33,712 bases of DNA from JBCBWG01 sp964579305 (lineage in GTDB: Bacteria > Pseudomonadota > Alphaproteobacteria > Rhizobiales > Hyphomicrobiaceae). Both the position numbers and the translations under genes were made by a program. The stretch covers positions 1-33,712 of the forward strand of contig CAZOGY010000022.1 in assembly GCA_964579305.1 (NCBI GenBank), read 5' to 3'. The notes beneath the pieces are model-generated. The model was given only the letters and a program-made list of their open reading frames with translations. It made no database searches and was not told the origin of the DNA. Positions 25,265-33,618 of this stretch are shown piece by piece. Position 1 is the stretch's first letter. Every line of letters begins with the position of its first letter.

Positions 25265-25575
25265 GAAGACCCTCCCTGATGCGTTTCTTGATGCCCTGCT
25301 GCGAGCGCACGTTGCTTTCGTGGGCCCCTTGATTGGGGCGCGCCAGCCAGCGGTCAAATCACCGCCCGCTTGATCGCAGACGTGCACCCCCTTCGAAAGT
25401 CGCGGCAGCAGCCTGCTTAGCAATAGCGGTGTCGTTGTGAACTGCAAGCCGATATGCGCGCGCCTGAATAAAAGAAAACACTTTAACCAGACGCGCGAAA
25501 TAGCACCGCGCGCACCTTTGCAAGGCCCACAACGCATGCGGGCAAAGCACGCCGTCTGATGGTCCTGCAACGCCC
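25265..25575. other. 311-base region upstream of dctP
   Basis: This should contain the dctP promoter on the minus strand and the end of the secreted beta-module gene's transcription unit. I see a T-rich patch around 25470-25490 but no confident -35/-10 pair, operator or coding frame. Confidence 0.35.
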
Positions 25576-26562
25576 CTAACTGGGCTGTGCAAGCACCTCC
25601 ACCGAAATCGGTTCGCCGGTCTTGACCTCAAACGTGCGCCGATACCGCTGACCACCCGACTGGGCGATCACCGTGTACTGTCCCGGCGCCAGGATGTGGG
25701 TTGGCAGCGCGCCCACGCTCTCGCGCACGACGTTGCCGTTGTTGGCAAGGATGGTCCAACGCGTGCCTGCAATGCCCTCCGCGCCGGAACGGTCGACCAA
25801 GCGAAATGTCACCGGCGCTGCTTCGTGCAGAACGACGACGTCGGTCAGCTTGCCGGCTTCCACAGAGACCTCAGACCGCACATAGGCATTCGACCGTCCG
25901 ATCCGTGATTGCAGGTGATAGATGCCCGAGTTCAGCCGGATGATGATGCCCGGACGCGCGCCGGTTACGACGCGGCGGCGTTGCCCCGCCTGGTCGCTCT
26001 CGTCGGTGAATATATCGATCGAGACCGAACGTGGATTGGGCGGACGCCCGTCCTTGATGAGTACCTTGGCGCGCAGGGCGCCTGCGTTCAGGACGAACCG
26101 TTCCGTCACCCGCGCATTTGCCAGTACGACCACCCTGCGCGTCAGGTTGGCCCGCCCGAATGCCGCATTGATGAAGTATGTGCCCGGCTCCAGTCGTGCC
26201 ACCGGGCGGGCATCGCGAAACTTCGTGATCAGCTCCGGCGTCCCGCTTGGGCTGGTATGCGGACGGAACACGCGCCAGGTCAGCGCATCGTCGATCGGTT
26301 GGCCATCATCGGTAAGCGTGGCCTCCAAGGTCACGCGCGCTTCGCCCGTCGGCGCCGGATTTGCGCCGTCCGGCGATGCGCTGCCTGGGGCTGGTTGCAG
26401 GTCTGGCGCGTCTTCGATCGGTCCGCGAATGATAATGTCGCTAAAATTCTGCGCGCGGGCCGGCGCCAACGTGGTCAGGCAAGCACACAATGCCAGCGTG
26501 CCGACAAGCAGGATCTGCCACACCAGCCGTGAAGGCAGGACTACCAGAATGGAAGACAACAC
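25576..26562 (-). CDS. Secreted repeat protein with carboxypeptidase-regulatory-like beta modules
   Basis: This 328-residue protein has a signal peptide (LLVGTLALCACLTTLAPARA, cleavage near residue 37) and then a Pro-rich spacer. Three similar beta-sandwich-like modules follow, each with a strand pair around a turn such as LEPGTYFINAAFG, LNSGIYHLQSRIG or LAPGQYTVIAQSG, and then V-x2-G/A-rich strands. This pattern is shared by carboxypeptidase-regulatory and PEGA-like domains. The GTG start at 26562 has GGGAGC about 9 bases upstream. It lies 35 bases after the VWA gene stop on the same strand, and its modules resemble those in the VWA protein, so the two likely act together in the periplasm or outer envelope. 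Function unknown. Confidence 0.7.
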   Translation of the reverse strand: MLSSILVVLPSRLVWQILLVGTLALCACLTTLAPARAQNFSDIIIRGPIEDAPDLQPAPGSASPDGANPAPTGEARVTLEATLTDDGQPIDDALTWRVFRPHTSPSGTPELITKFRDARPVARLEPGTYFINAAFGRANLTRRVVVLANARVTERFVLNAGALRAKVLIKDGRPPNPRSVSIDIFTDESDQAGQRRRVVTGARPGIIIRLNSGIYHLQSRIGRSNAYVRSEVSVEAGKLTDVVVLHEAAPVTFRLVDRSGAEGIAGTRWTILANNGNVVRESVGALPTHILAPGQYTVIAQSGGQRYRRTFEVKTGEPISVEVLAQPS

Positions 26563-26597
26563 GGGCGCTTGCTCCCATCATGACGAGCGGCCAGGGC

Positions 26598-28655
26598 TCA
26601 GAACTGAACCGGCAACGTCTCACCAGGTTTGACAACCGCCTGGACTTCACGGACGCGACCGGCGGCAATGGCGCGCACGGTGTATGACGCCGGTGGCAGA
26701 AACGCGACCGCTCCATCGCCGATGTCACGCCACACACGCGCACCGTCTGGCCCGCGAATATCCCATACGACGCGGGCACGTTCGCGCGCACCAAGATCCG
26801 CAGGCGCCGCAAGCTTGAGACCGCCAACCGTGTGATCGATGATGATTGTGCGTTCCAGCCCAGGTGTCACAATCAACGAAGCACGCGTTGAAATCCCGTA
26901 TTCAGAAAGCACGCTCAGGATTTCATAACCACCAGGCTCAAGCGTGATCTCGCCTTCCGCGGTATGGACGCGAATATCCCGCTTGGCGCGCCCGTCGGCT
27001 GGGCGGATCACATAACTCACACCATCTGCATCGCTGGCGGCACGACCGGCGATCCGTGTGCGTAACATGATCTTGCCGCCGGGTTGATCAAGACGCAGGG
27101 TCACCGCCTCGCCGTCGGAAATCATGACCCTGCGCTGGACCGAACCGCGTGCCGTTTCACGGATGATTTGATAGGCGCCAGGCGGCACAAAGAACGACGG
27201 CGCCCGGGCCGCCGACCGCGCAATCTCAACGGGCGCCCGTTGCGCACTGGCGTCGCCACTCACGCTGAGCGCTGATGAACCAGCAGCAGCTTCGCCACCT
27301 TGCGTTCGCACGCTGATCACCGACCGCGACGCGCCGCCATTCGTGACTGGCGCGATGTCGAGCCGGCCCGCAGCTAGTTGGATCGCGACGGCCGCCTGGG
27401 TGCCGATGTCTGCGGTGACGGAGAGAACCTGCGCGGCTTCGCCCAACTGAGCGCGCACGTCATAAGTGCCGGCTCGCACAAGTACACCGGCCTGTCGGCC
27501 CTGCACCACCGCGATTGGAATATCGGCACCTGCTTGAGCAAGCCGGATCGACACCGGCGCGTCCTTGAGGCGCTCAGCAACCGTGACCGCGACAACAAGC
27601 TCTGCCGCATCGAATTCCACGATCAAGATGGAGGATCTGCCATCTTTGATCATGACCTCTTGTCGCGCCGAGAACGCACCGGAGCGGGCTTCCACTTGAT
27701 ACGTGCCGGCGGGCAAAGACACGGCGAATTGGTTGGCCAAGGTTTGGATTGGGGCGCTAGCAGCCCCTCTATCCGCCGACGACGTTGGCGTAATGGTCCA
27801 GGACACCGCTGCGGCTGTGGCCTGCTTCAAGCCTCTGGCCCGCGCAAGCGCGATGAGCTGTCGCGTGCCTTCACGTTCATGCACACCCGCCTCAAGCTGC
27901 GAAAGCGCATTGGCCTTCGGCGGTTTCGGCGCTTCTGCATCCGGCGTGTCGCGTTGCCGCTCGGGTGCCGCAAGAAGCCGTTGCACCGCAGCCGCAATCG
28001 CCGGCGCGATCTCAGCATCCGTGCTGACCTCCTGCACGGTGCCGCCGGTGATGGCGCCGATACAGGCCATGATCGGCGCGCCGTCGCGGTCGCGCAGCGT
28101 CACCACGTCGACCATCAAATCGGGCATGGTCTCTTTCAACTGCTGCGTGATCGCGCAGACGTCGGCGCGGCAGTTGTCCGGCCCGTCATGCACCAGAAGG
28201 ATGCGTCGCGGCCCTTGCGCGCCAGCAAGCATTTCACCGGCTTGTTCCAGCGCCCGGCCAATCGGCCCGCGGCCTTGCGGGTTCCAGCGCGCCAACGGCG
28301 CAAGGCTGTCTTCCTGTGCGAACGGCGCCATGTCGGCTGGCGTCTCGATCCCGCTGCAATTGCCGCGACGCCGATAGCCAAAGCCGGTAATTCCAAACTG
28401 GAAACTTGCCGATGGGCGCGGTTCAAGGGCTGCGCGCAGCGCATCTCGGGCAAGTTGAAACTTGGCGCGCCGCCCGCCTTTCAGCTTGCCCCACATAGAG
28501 CCGGACCCATCGAAAATGAGCACAAGCTCCGGCGCCGGTATCCCCGACGCATCGTCTTGAGCGTGCGCGGACGACACCGCAAGCGCAACAAAGCTCATCG
28601 CGATAAGCGCAAACACCAAACCAACGCCTGCCGCTTGCTGGAACTTCCAGGTCAT
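26598..28655 (-). CDS. Secreted von Willebrand factor A domain protein with repeated beta modules
   Basis: About 685 residues from the ATG at 28655; a GTG at 28715 and an ATG between them are alternatives. A signal peptide (FALIAMSFVALAVSSAHAQ) leads into a VWA domain (about 40-235) with the metal-site motif DGSGSMWG (Asp49, Ser51, Ser53) and the related FGITGFGYRRRGNCSGIE and ILLVHDGPDNC. After a Pro-rich linker come five or more beta modules with turns like LPAGTYQVEARSGAF, VRAGTYDVRAQLG, VPPGAYQIIRETARG and LEPGGYEILSV, ending LPPASYTVRAIAAG. This is the layout of VWA proteins of the YfbK / calcium-activated channel-like type. It heads a two-gene unit with the smaller beta-module protein. 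Ligand binding through the VWA metal site is inferred. Confidence 0.8.
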   Translation of the reverse strand: MTWKFQQAAGVGLVFALIAMSFVALAVSSAHAQDDASGIPAPELVLIFDGSGSMWGKLKGGRRAKFQLARDALRAALEPRPSASFQFGITGFGYRRRGNCSGIETPADMAPFAQEDSLAPLARWNPQGRGPIGRALEQAGEMLAGAQGPRRILLVHDGPDNCRADVCAITQQLKETMPDLMVDVVTLRDRDGAPIMACIGAITGGTVQEVSTDAEIAPAIAAAVQRLLAAPERQRDTPDAEAPKPPKANALSQLEAGVHEREGTRQLIALARARGLKQATAAAVSWTITPTSSADRGAASAPIQTLANQFAVSLPAGTYQVEARSGAFSARQEVMIKDGRSSILIVEFDAAELVVAVTVAERLKDAPVSIRLAQAGADIPIAVVQGRQAGVLVRAGTYDVRAQLGEAAQVLSVTADIGTQAAVAIQLAAGRLDIAPVTNGGASRSVISVRTQGGEAAAGSSALSVSGDASAQRAPVEIARSAARAPSFFVPPGAYQIIRETARGSVQRRVMISDGEAVTLRLDQPGGKIMLRTRIAGRAASDADGVSYVIRPADGRAKRDIRVHTAEGEITLEPGGYEILSVLSEYGISTRASLIVTPGLERTIIIDHTVGGLKLAAPADLGARERARVVWDIRGPDGARVWRDIGDGAVAFLPPASYTVRAIAAGRVREVQAVVKPGETLPVQF

Positions 28656-28978
28656 CGTGTCGTGGCCATTGTGCGATGTTTGCTGGCAAATCATGGTCTG
28701 AGGATCCCTGGCCACGCAAGTCGGCCGCGGCGGTTTGGAGACCGCGCAAAGCGGTGTCAGGCTTGTTTAGCCGAACCCGACGGCACGCGCACGTGTCGCA
28801 GTGTTCATTTCGACAAGACAGTGCGTGTCGCCAATCATCCCTTGCTCGGCCGGTGTAAATCCAAGCAACGTGTCTGGGACGTTCGCCGCGTACAGGGACG
28901 AGGCACGCGTGCATGATCGCGCGTTGCTGACCGTAATTGCGCGGTTTCGGACACCGATCAGGAGCAAGAGCCATCACC
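28656..28978. other. 323-base divergent intergenic region
   Basis: This region lies between the VWA gene (minus) and the nitroreductase gene (plus) and must hold both promoters. An AGGAG near 28960 is 14 bases from the nitroreductase ATG. I see no convincing gene, RNA or operator. Confidence 0.35.
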
Positions 28979-29581
28979 ATGCCAGCGCCAGCCCCGTCGC
29001 CAGCGGTCCTCGACTTTCTCACGGCGCGTCGCTCCGCACGGCCAGCCATGCTGCGGGCTCCTGGCCCAACGCCGGACGAGCGCGATCGCATATTGCAAGC
29101 CGCCGCCCGTGTGCCAGACCACAAAAAGCTCGTGCCCTGGCGGTTCATCGTATTTGAAGGGGCCGCCCGCGCGACATTCGGTGAGGCATTGGCCGAAGCT
29201 TTGCTGGCCGAAGACGGCGACGCGCCATCCAACGTGCGCTTGCAGACTGAGCGCGAGCGGTTCTTGCGCGCCCCGCTGGTGATCGGCGTCGTCTCATCTC
29301 CGGTGGATGGGCGCGGCGTACCAGCGAGCGAACAACTCCTGTCGTGTGGCGCGGCTTGCTTTAATCTCTGCCTGGCTGCCAATGCGCTGGGTTATCAATC
29401 CGCTTGGATAAGCGAGTGGTACAGCTACAGCCCAGCAGTGCATGCCCATCTGGGCTTGGCCTCCCACGAGGCGATGGCCGGCTTCATCTATATTGGCAGC
29501 GCGGATGACCGCCAGCCCGACCGCGACCGGCCAGACCTCGCCGCCATCACCACCCACTATCCCGCAACGCCGTGTGCATGA
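28979..29581 (+). CDS. Nitroreductase family protein (YdjA-like)
   Basis: This 200-residue FMN-dependent oxidoreductase of the single-domain YdjA type has LDFLTARRSARPAML (FMN-binding Arg-Arg-Ser), then ARVPDHKKLVPWRFIVFEG, REFL-like ERFLRAPLVIGVV, and SCGAACFNLCLAANALGYQS with AWISEW near the active site, ending in GFIYIGSADD. The family reduces nitro compounds or quinone-like substrates with NAD(P)H; the natural substrate is unknown. The ATG at 28979 is the first that fits the family; its ribosome site is rather distant. A flavin reductase-like gene follows after 73 bases on the same strand. Confidence 0.87.
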   Translation: MPAPAPSPAVLDFLTARRSARPAMLRAPGPTPDERDRILQAAARVPDHKKLVPWRFIVFEGAARATFGEALAEALLAEDGDAPSNVRLQTERERFLRAPLVIGVVSSPVDGRGVPASEQLLSCGAACFNLCLAANALGYQSAWISEWYSYSPAVHAHLGLASHEAMAGFIYIGSADDRQPDRDRPDLAAITTHYPATPCA

Positions 29582-29654
29582 GCGGTCGTGCCGCCTACGC
29601 TCAACCGGACCGACCGTCCGCCATCGCGCCCCGTCGCAATCTGGAGACTTGCTG

Positions 29655-30263
29655 ATGTTTTACGACGCCACCACAAACGACCATGGCCTGCGGCATGACC
29701 CATTCAAGGCCCTCGCCGTGCCGCGTCCAATCGGTTGGGTTTCCTCGCTCGCCGTGGACGGAACGCTCAATCTCGCACCATACAGCTTCTTTAATGCGAT
29801 CAGCGATAAGCCGCATTATGTCGTGTTTGGATCGCGCGGCCGCAAAGACAGCGTGAACAATATCGAAGCCACGGGTGAGTTTGTCTGCTCGATGGCGAAC
29901 TATGATCTGCGCGAACAGCAAAATATTACGTCAGCGGCCGTGCCGGCAAATGTCAGCGAATTCCAGATTGCCGAACTTGAAGCGGTCGCATCGGAAATGG
30001 TCAGGCCACCGCGCGTGAAAGGTGCCCCAGCCGCCTTCGAATGCAAACTTTGGAAAACAATTGACCTGCCGCCGGCTACGCCCGATGGTCCGCCCGGCTA
30101 TACGATGGTATTTGGCCAAGTGGTCGGCGTTTATATCGACGACGCGTTTGTCAAAGATGGCCTTGTCGATACCGCCGCTATGCAACCTATCGCGCGCCTG
30201 GGTTACATGGATTATGCCGTGGTCAACGCCGCAAATATGTTCACCCTGCAACGCCCCGCTTAG
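29655..30263 (+). CDS. Flavin reductase / DIM6-NTAB family protein
   Basis: This 202-residue FMN-binding split-barrel protein has KALAVPRPIGWVSSLAVDGT, NLAPYSFFNAISDKPHYVVF and GSRGRKDSVNNIEATGEFVC, typical of the branch of flavin reductase-like proteins that includes uncharacterised alphaproteobacterial members. It then has PPGYTMVFGQVVGVYI and ends in RLGYMDYAVVNAANMF. It differs clearly in sequence from the other flavin reductase at 13475. The ATG at 29655 has GGAGA 8 bases upstream. It may form a unit with the nitroreductase. Immediately after its stop lies a fragment of an unrelated FRG-domain gene. Confidence 0.85.
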   Translation: MFYDATTNDHGLRHDPFKALAVPRPIGWVSSLAVDGTLNLAPYSFFNAISDKPHYVVFGSRGRKDSVNNIEATGEFVCSMANYDLREQQNITSAAVPANVSEFQIAELEAVASEMVRPPRVKGAPAAFECKLWKTIDLPPATPDGPPGYTMVFGQVVGVYIDDAFVKDGLVDTAAMQPIARLGYMDYAVVNAANMFTLQRPA

Positions 30264-30268
30264 ACGGG

Positions 30269-30544
30269 GTCGATCTACTCCGCCCAGAAGGCGAACCGGC
30301 GCGGACGATTTCGCAGCGCGCCTGTTTTACGATCCATGGCGATGACCATCGGCCACTGGGCGGTATCATCAATGAATTGGGTGAAGATGGCCTATTATCG
30401 TCGATTGTCGCGCGCGCAAAGTATCCAAACAAAATTGAGACCTCTCTGAAACGCATGGATATGACGCGGTCTGTCGTTTTTCCAGATTTTGACGGTATTG
30501 CTGGAGATATTGTTTCGCGCAGCCTCACCCGAATGGTGCGGTGA
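30269..30544 (+). pseudogene. C-terminal remnant of an FRG-domain protein
   Basis: A plus-strand frame with no suitable start runs to TGA at 30542-30544. Its translation includes SQRACFTIHGDDHRPL, then LLSSIVARAKYPNKIETSLK and MTRSVVFPDFDGIAGDI. The order QR-x-FTIHG, a basic I-x-K-like strand, and then FPD-x-DG-x-A-x-DI is how FRG-domain proteins end. About 90 residues remain; the FRG core that names the family is absent, and the frame begins at the stop of the flavin reductase gene. The segment is visibly more AT-rich than its neighbours. Likely an N-terminally deleted, horizontally acquired gene. The activity of the family is not established. No promoter or ribosome site is seen, so expression is unlikely. 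Confidence 0.6.
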
Positions 30545-30583
30545 GGCGGCAATCCAGCGTTGCGCACGGCGCCGATGACCCCT

Positions 30584-30684
30584 ATTGCATGTCGCATCCA
30601 ATCGGATTCACGCCCCAAGGCCGCAAAGCGGCCCGTGAGCGCAACATACCTAAAGCGGGGCGCATTTCATGCGACACGCCTTAA
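30584..30684 (+). repeat. Dispersed hairpin repeat, short copy C (101 bp)
   Basis: It has the same ends as copy B (GCATGTCGCATCCAATCGG at left, CATTTCATGCGACACGCC at right) and a perfect GGCCGC-AAA-GCGGCC hairpin. It lacks about 70 internal bases, including the interlocked stems. The deletion point falls between similar hexamers, GGCCCG and GGTCCG, in copy B. Confidence 0.88.
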
Positions 30685-30767
30685 CCCGCGTCCCCCGCTG
30701 GCGGCGTTCCGCGCCGTGTGCCGTTGCCATCCCCGGTCATAGCGCGCTGAAAGCCCGCCAGAGTATC

Positions 30768-31640
30768 TCAGCTGCGACCTCTCACACGCGCCAAGATCCG
30801 CTCGGCGCGTTTGAGATGCGGGCGGTCGAGCATTTCGCCGTCCATGGATGCAACACCGGTGCCCGTATCGGCGAAAACGGCAACAACCTTTTCGGCCCAC
30901 GCCACGTGTTCGGGCGGCGGGGTGAAGGCGGCGTTGATGGTGTCCACCTGGCCTGGGTGAATTGCCAATTTGCCGGTGAAACCATCGCGCGCGGCCGCTT
31001 GGCATTCAGCAGCCAGCCCCGCGTCATCGCGGAAATTCACATAAACCGTATCGAGTGGTTGCGCGCCGGCGGCCACTGCCGTGATCAGGCACAGATCGCG
31101 CGCAAGCCGAAACGGTGAAGCCAGCTTACCTGTCTCGTCACGGGCGGCCTGCGACCCAAGCTCCGCCGAAAGATCTTCCGCGCCCCAGGTGAGCGCGCTC
31201 ATGCGCTGGGTGATGTCGAGAAATGTCGGCATCTGCAAAAGCGCGCGGGGCACTTCCGTTGCGATTGGCAGGATCTGCGTGGTCCCGCGCGTCAAGCCGT
31301 TCGCGGCTTCCATTTCGCCGAGCGCAAGGCCCAGTTTGTCGACATCCTCGCCAGAGACCGCTTTGGGCTGCATGATCCCAAACGGGCCGGCCGTCATGAC
31401 CGCAACCACATCGTCGTGCCACAGCGGCGTGTCGAGCGGATTGATCCGCACCCAAATCGGCTTGCCGCAATCGCGCACCTCAGGCGTTTGCAGGAACGCC
31501 GCCGCCATCTCGCGTGCGACAGCCTTGCGGTCCGGCCCGATGGAATCTTCAAGATCCAGGATCAGCGCATCGGCAGTGCTTTCCAATGATTTGGCAAGTT
31601 TCCGCTCGCTATCGGCCGGCACGAACAGCAGTGATCGCAT
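30768..31640 (-). CDS. CoA-ester lyase (HpcH/HpaI, CitE-like; malyl-CoA lyase/thioesterase type)
   Basis: This TIM-barrel enzyme has 290 residues. Family marks are MRSLLFVPADSERKLAKSLE, ALILDLEDSIGPDRKAVARE, KPIWVRINPLDTPLW, the metal-binding ATEVPRALLQM and WGAEDLSAELG, and FTGKLAIHPGQVDTIN. Members cleave malyl-CoA, methylmalyl-CoA or citramalyl-CoA, or hydrolyse malyl-CoA; the precise substrate cannot be read. The ATG at 31640 matches the family start. It follows the MaoC gene by 26 bases on the same strand, so the pair probably hydrates an unsaturated CoA ester and then cleaves the product. Confidence 0.87.
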   Translation of the reverse strand: MRSLLFVPADSERKLAKSLESTADALILDLEDSIGPDRKAVAREMAAAFLQTPEVRDCGKPIWVRINPLDTPLWHDDVVAVMTAGPFGIMQPKAVSGEDVDKLGLALGEMEAANGLTRGTTQILPIATEVPRALLQMPTFLDITQRMSALTWGAEDLSAELGSQAARDETGKLASPFRLARDLCLITAVAAGAQPLDTVYVNFRDDAGLAAECQAAARDGFTGKLAIHPGQVDTINAAFTPPPEHVAWAEKVVAVFADTGTGVASMDGEMLDRPHLKRAERILARVRGRS

Positions 31641-31666
31641 GAAGTTCCCGTCCCCTTCAGGCCCGT

Positions 31667-32122
31667 TCAAACAGCCGGGCGCTTGCGCATGAATGCCTGG
31701 CGCGCGCATTCGGCAACCAGCACGTCGTTTTGGTTATAGGCGCGATGGATAAAGGCGACGATGCCCGCATCAGGGCGCGAACGGCTCTCGCGTTTGCTGG
31801 CGATCTCGCTCGTCGCGCGGATCGTGTCGCCATGAAAGACTGGCGCAGGAAACTTCACGTCGCTCATGCCCAGATTACCGATGGTGGTGCCAACCGTGGT
31901 GTCGCCAACCGACAACCCGATGAGCAAGCCAAGCGTGAACAGTGAATTGACCAGCGGCTGGCCCCATTCCGTCGTCGCGGCATAAGCGTGGTCGATGTGC
32001 AAGGGTTGCGGGTTCATGGTCAGGCAGGAAAACAGCGTGTTGTCAGCCTCCGTCACAGTCCGTCGCAACGGGTGCGCGAACACCTGCCCAACTTCAAAAT
32101 CTTCATAATACAACCCCGCCAT
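31667..32122 (-). CDS. MaoC-family dehydratase (hot-dog fold)
   Basis: This 151-residue single hot-dog domain protein has YEDFEVGQVFAHPLRRTVTE, ADNTLFSCLTMNPQPLHIDH, LVNSLFTLGLLIGLSVGDTT, NLGMSDVKFPAPVFHGDT and a C-terminal VLVAECARQAFMRK. Such proteins hydrate enoyl-CoA or mesaconyl-CoA type substrates. The usual D-x-N-P-x-H active site reads NPQPLH, so the catalytic Asp position appears to be Asn with His kept; this may be normal for the subgroup found beside CoA lyases. The ATG at 32122 has GGGGAGC 9 bases upstream. It is the first gene of a two-gene unit with the CoA lyase. Confidence 0.85.
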   Translation of the reverse strand: MAGLYYEDFEVGQVFAHPLRRTVTEADNTLFSCLTMNPQPLHIDHAYAATTEWGQPLVNSLFTLGLLIGLSVGDTTVGTTIGNLGMSDVKFPAPVFHGDTIRATSEIASKRESRSRPDAGIVAFIHRAYNQNDVLVAECARQAFMRKRPAV

Positions 32123-32285
32123 CGCCGATTTGCTCCCCGTCCGGCTTATTCACTCAGCGTTGCCCGCGGCCGCTTCACGCGATCGCACGCTCATCTTTTT
32201 GAGGTCGTGACGCCTGAACCGAAAGATCCAGCGACCATCAAGAACCGAGATCACGGCCGGTGACTTCACGCCCACCTGAGATGAT

Positions 32286-33101
32286 CTAATACCGGAATTG
32301 CTCCGCCAAGATCCGTTCATCGAGATTGTGACCGTGGTCAAAAAGCATGAGCAGGTCGATGTCGGCGGCCTCATGCACATCGACGGCGAGGACCGAACGG
32401 GTCTCTTCGTTATCGGCAACCGCGCTGACGGCACGCTTTTGTGCTTCCAAAACCTCGATCCGGACATGCGCCTCGTTTGACACCAGCGCGCCGCGCCAGC
32501 GCCGCGGGCGAAACGGACTAATGGGTGTCAGCGCAAGCAGCGGTGCTTCGATGGGCAGAATGGGCCCATGCACCGACAGGTTATAGGCGGTCGAACCGGC
32601 CGGCGTGGCAACCAAAACGCCATCGCAGATCAGTTCATCCATGCGCACTTTGCCATCGACGGAAATACGCAACTTCGCGGCCTGGTGCGTTTGTCGGAAC
32701 AGCGACACCTCATTGATCGCCAGCGCGCTCTTGTGCTCGCCAAAAGCGTCGTGGACGTCCATGCGAAGTGGGTGGATGCGGGTCATCTCGGCCGCATTGA
32801 GCCGCGCGATCAGATCGTCTTCCTGATACTCGTTCATGAGAAAGCCAACGGACCCGCGGTTCATCCCGTAAATCGGAATGCGCCGGTCCATATATTTGTG
32901 GAGCGTCGCAAGCATGAGGCCGTCGCCGCCGAGCGCAACAATCACGTCGGCATCTTCGGGCGGCACGTTGTCATAGCGCTCGCGCAAGGCCAGATAGGCC
33001 GCATTGGCATCGGCGTGGTCGCTGGCCACGAACGCCAGTCGGTCAAAACGGCTTGCGGCTTGAGTGGGTTCGCTTGGCACGTGGCGGTCTCGCTCTGGCA
33101 T
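32286..33101 (-). CDS. nadK: NAD kinase
   Basis: This cytoplasmic enzyme phosphorylates NAD to NADP. It has 271 residues from ATG 33101; a GTG at 33080 would give 264, and neither start has a clear ribosome site. The nucleotide motif GGDG is in DVIVALGGDGLMLATLH, followed by YGMNRGSVGFLMNEY, LAINEVSLFRQ, the substrate loop DGVLVATPAGSTAYNLSVHG and GPILPI. The C-terminus is the usual beta region with ADNEETRSV. The length is typical of the short proteobacterial form. It is divergent from cutA. Confidence 0.93.
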   Translation of the reverse strand: MPERDRHVPSEPTQAASRFDRLAFVASDHADANAAYLALRERYDNVPPEDADVIVALGGDGLMLATLHKYMDRRIPIYGMNRGSVGFLMNEYQEDDLIARLNAAEMTRIHPLRMDVHDAFGEHKSALAINEVSLFRQTHQAAKLRISVDGKVRMDELICDGVLVATPAGSTAYNLSVHGPILPIEAPLLALTPISPFRPRRWRGALVSNEAHVRIEVLEAQKRAVSAVADNEETRSVLAVDVHEAADIDLLMLFDHGHNLDERILAEQFRY

Positions 33102-33232
33102 CGCTAACGTTGCGGCCGATGTGCGGGACGCGGCGGGCGGGGCGCCGCAACGCGCATCGAGTTCCCCAGTGTGCGCGGCAAGACCGGGCCCTGGCAAGGC
33201 GGCCGTGACAGCGCTGCGCGAAAGGACCGATC

Positions 33233-33574
33233 ATGACGCACGATCAAGCAGCCCTCGTTTATGCAACGGCGCCGAATGAGGCGGTGGCGGCTGAACTTGC
33301 CGAACATCTTTTGGAAAACGAACTGATTGCCTGCGCCAATATTCTGCCCGGCATGACCTCGGTTTATCGTTGGCAGGGCCGTGTCGAAACCGCGCGGGAA
33401 TGCGCCGTGATCTTCAAGACAACGAAGGCCGCTGCCGCAAGCGTGGTCGCAGCGATTGAACGAAGCCACCCCTATGACACACCGGCAGCGCTCGTCGTTG
33501 ACGTCGCCGATGGATCAAACGCGTTTCTGCGATGGATCGAAGACGAGGTCGCGGGCAACGCCAACGGGCCCTGA
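33233..33574 (+). CDS. cutA: Divalent-cation tolerance protein CutA
   Basis: This 113-residue protein is a trimeric, ferredoxin-like CutA1 protein, with ALVYATAPNEAVAAELAEHL, ACANILPGMTSVYRWQGRVE, ECAVIFKTTKAA, and the C-terminal SHPYDTPAALVVDVADGSNA and FLRWI. Reported links are copper tolerance, but the molecular role is unsettled. The ATG at 33233 has AAGGA 6 bases upstream. It is divergent from nadK with 131 bases between, and a repeat copy begins 44 bases after its stop. Confidence 0.92.
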   Translation: MTHDQAALVYATAPNEAVAAELAEHLLENELIACANILPGMTSVYRWQGRVETARECAVIFKTTKAAAASVVAAIERSHPYDTPAALVVDVADGSNAFLRWIEDEVAGNANGP

Positions 33575-33618
33575 CGGACGGCGGCGCCGCAGTCGTGACA
33601 GCAACAGCGCGGCAAACC

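Larger units (their letters stand above)
30264..30767. other. 504-base region holding an FRG gene remnant and a repeat copy
   Basis: No intact gene lies here. The first half is a plus-strand reading frame without a start that resembles the C-terminus of FRG-domain proteins; repeat copy C follows at 30584-30684. The last 80 bases, up to the stop of the CoA lyase gene, show nothing further. Confidence 0.6.

Noticed and set aside
27378..28916. Long plus-strand frame (512 codons) opposite the VWA gene
   Set aside because: It is antisense to a clear VWA protein with signal peptide and metal-site motif. The translation is Arg/His-rich, as expected of a GC-rich shadow frame.
28767..28967. 66-codon minus-strand frame between the VWA and nitroreductase genes
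   Set aside because: No ribosome site, domain or hydrophobic pattern supports it; it probably overlaps promoter sequence.
30264..30380. Minus-strand short frame ending in RFAFWAE
   Set aside because: Two stops bound it at about 38 codons, and the opposite strand shows a better match, to FRG-domain C-termini.
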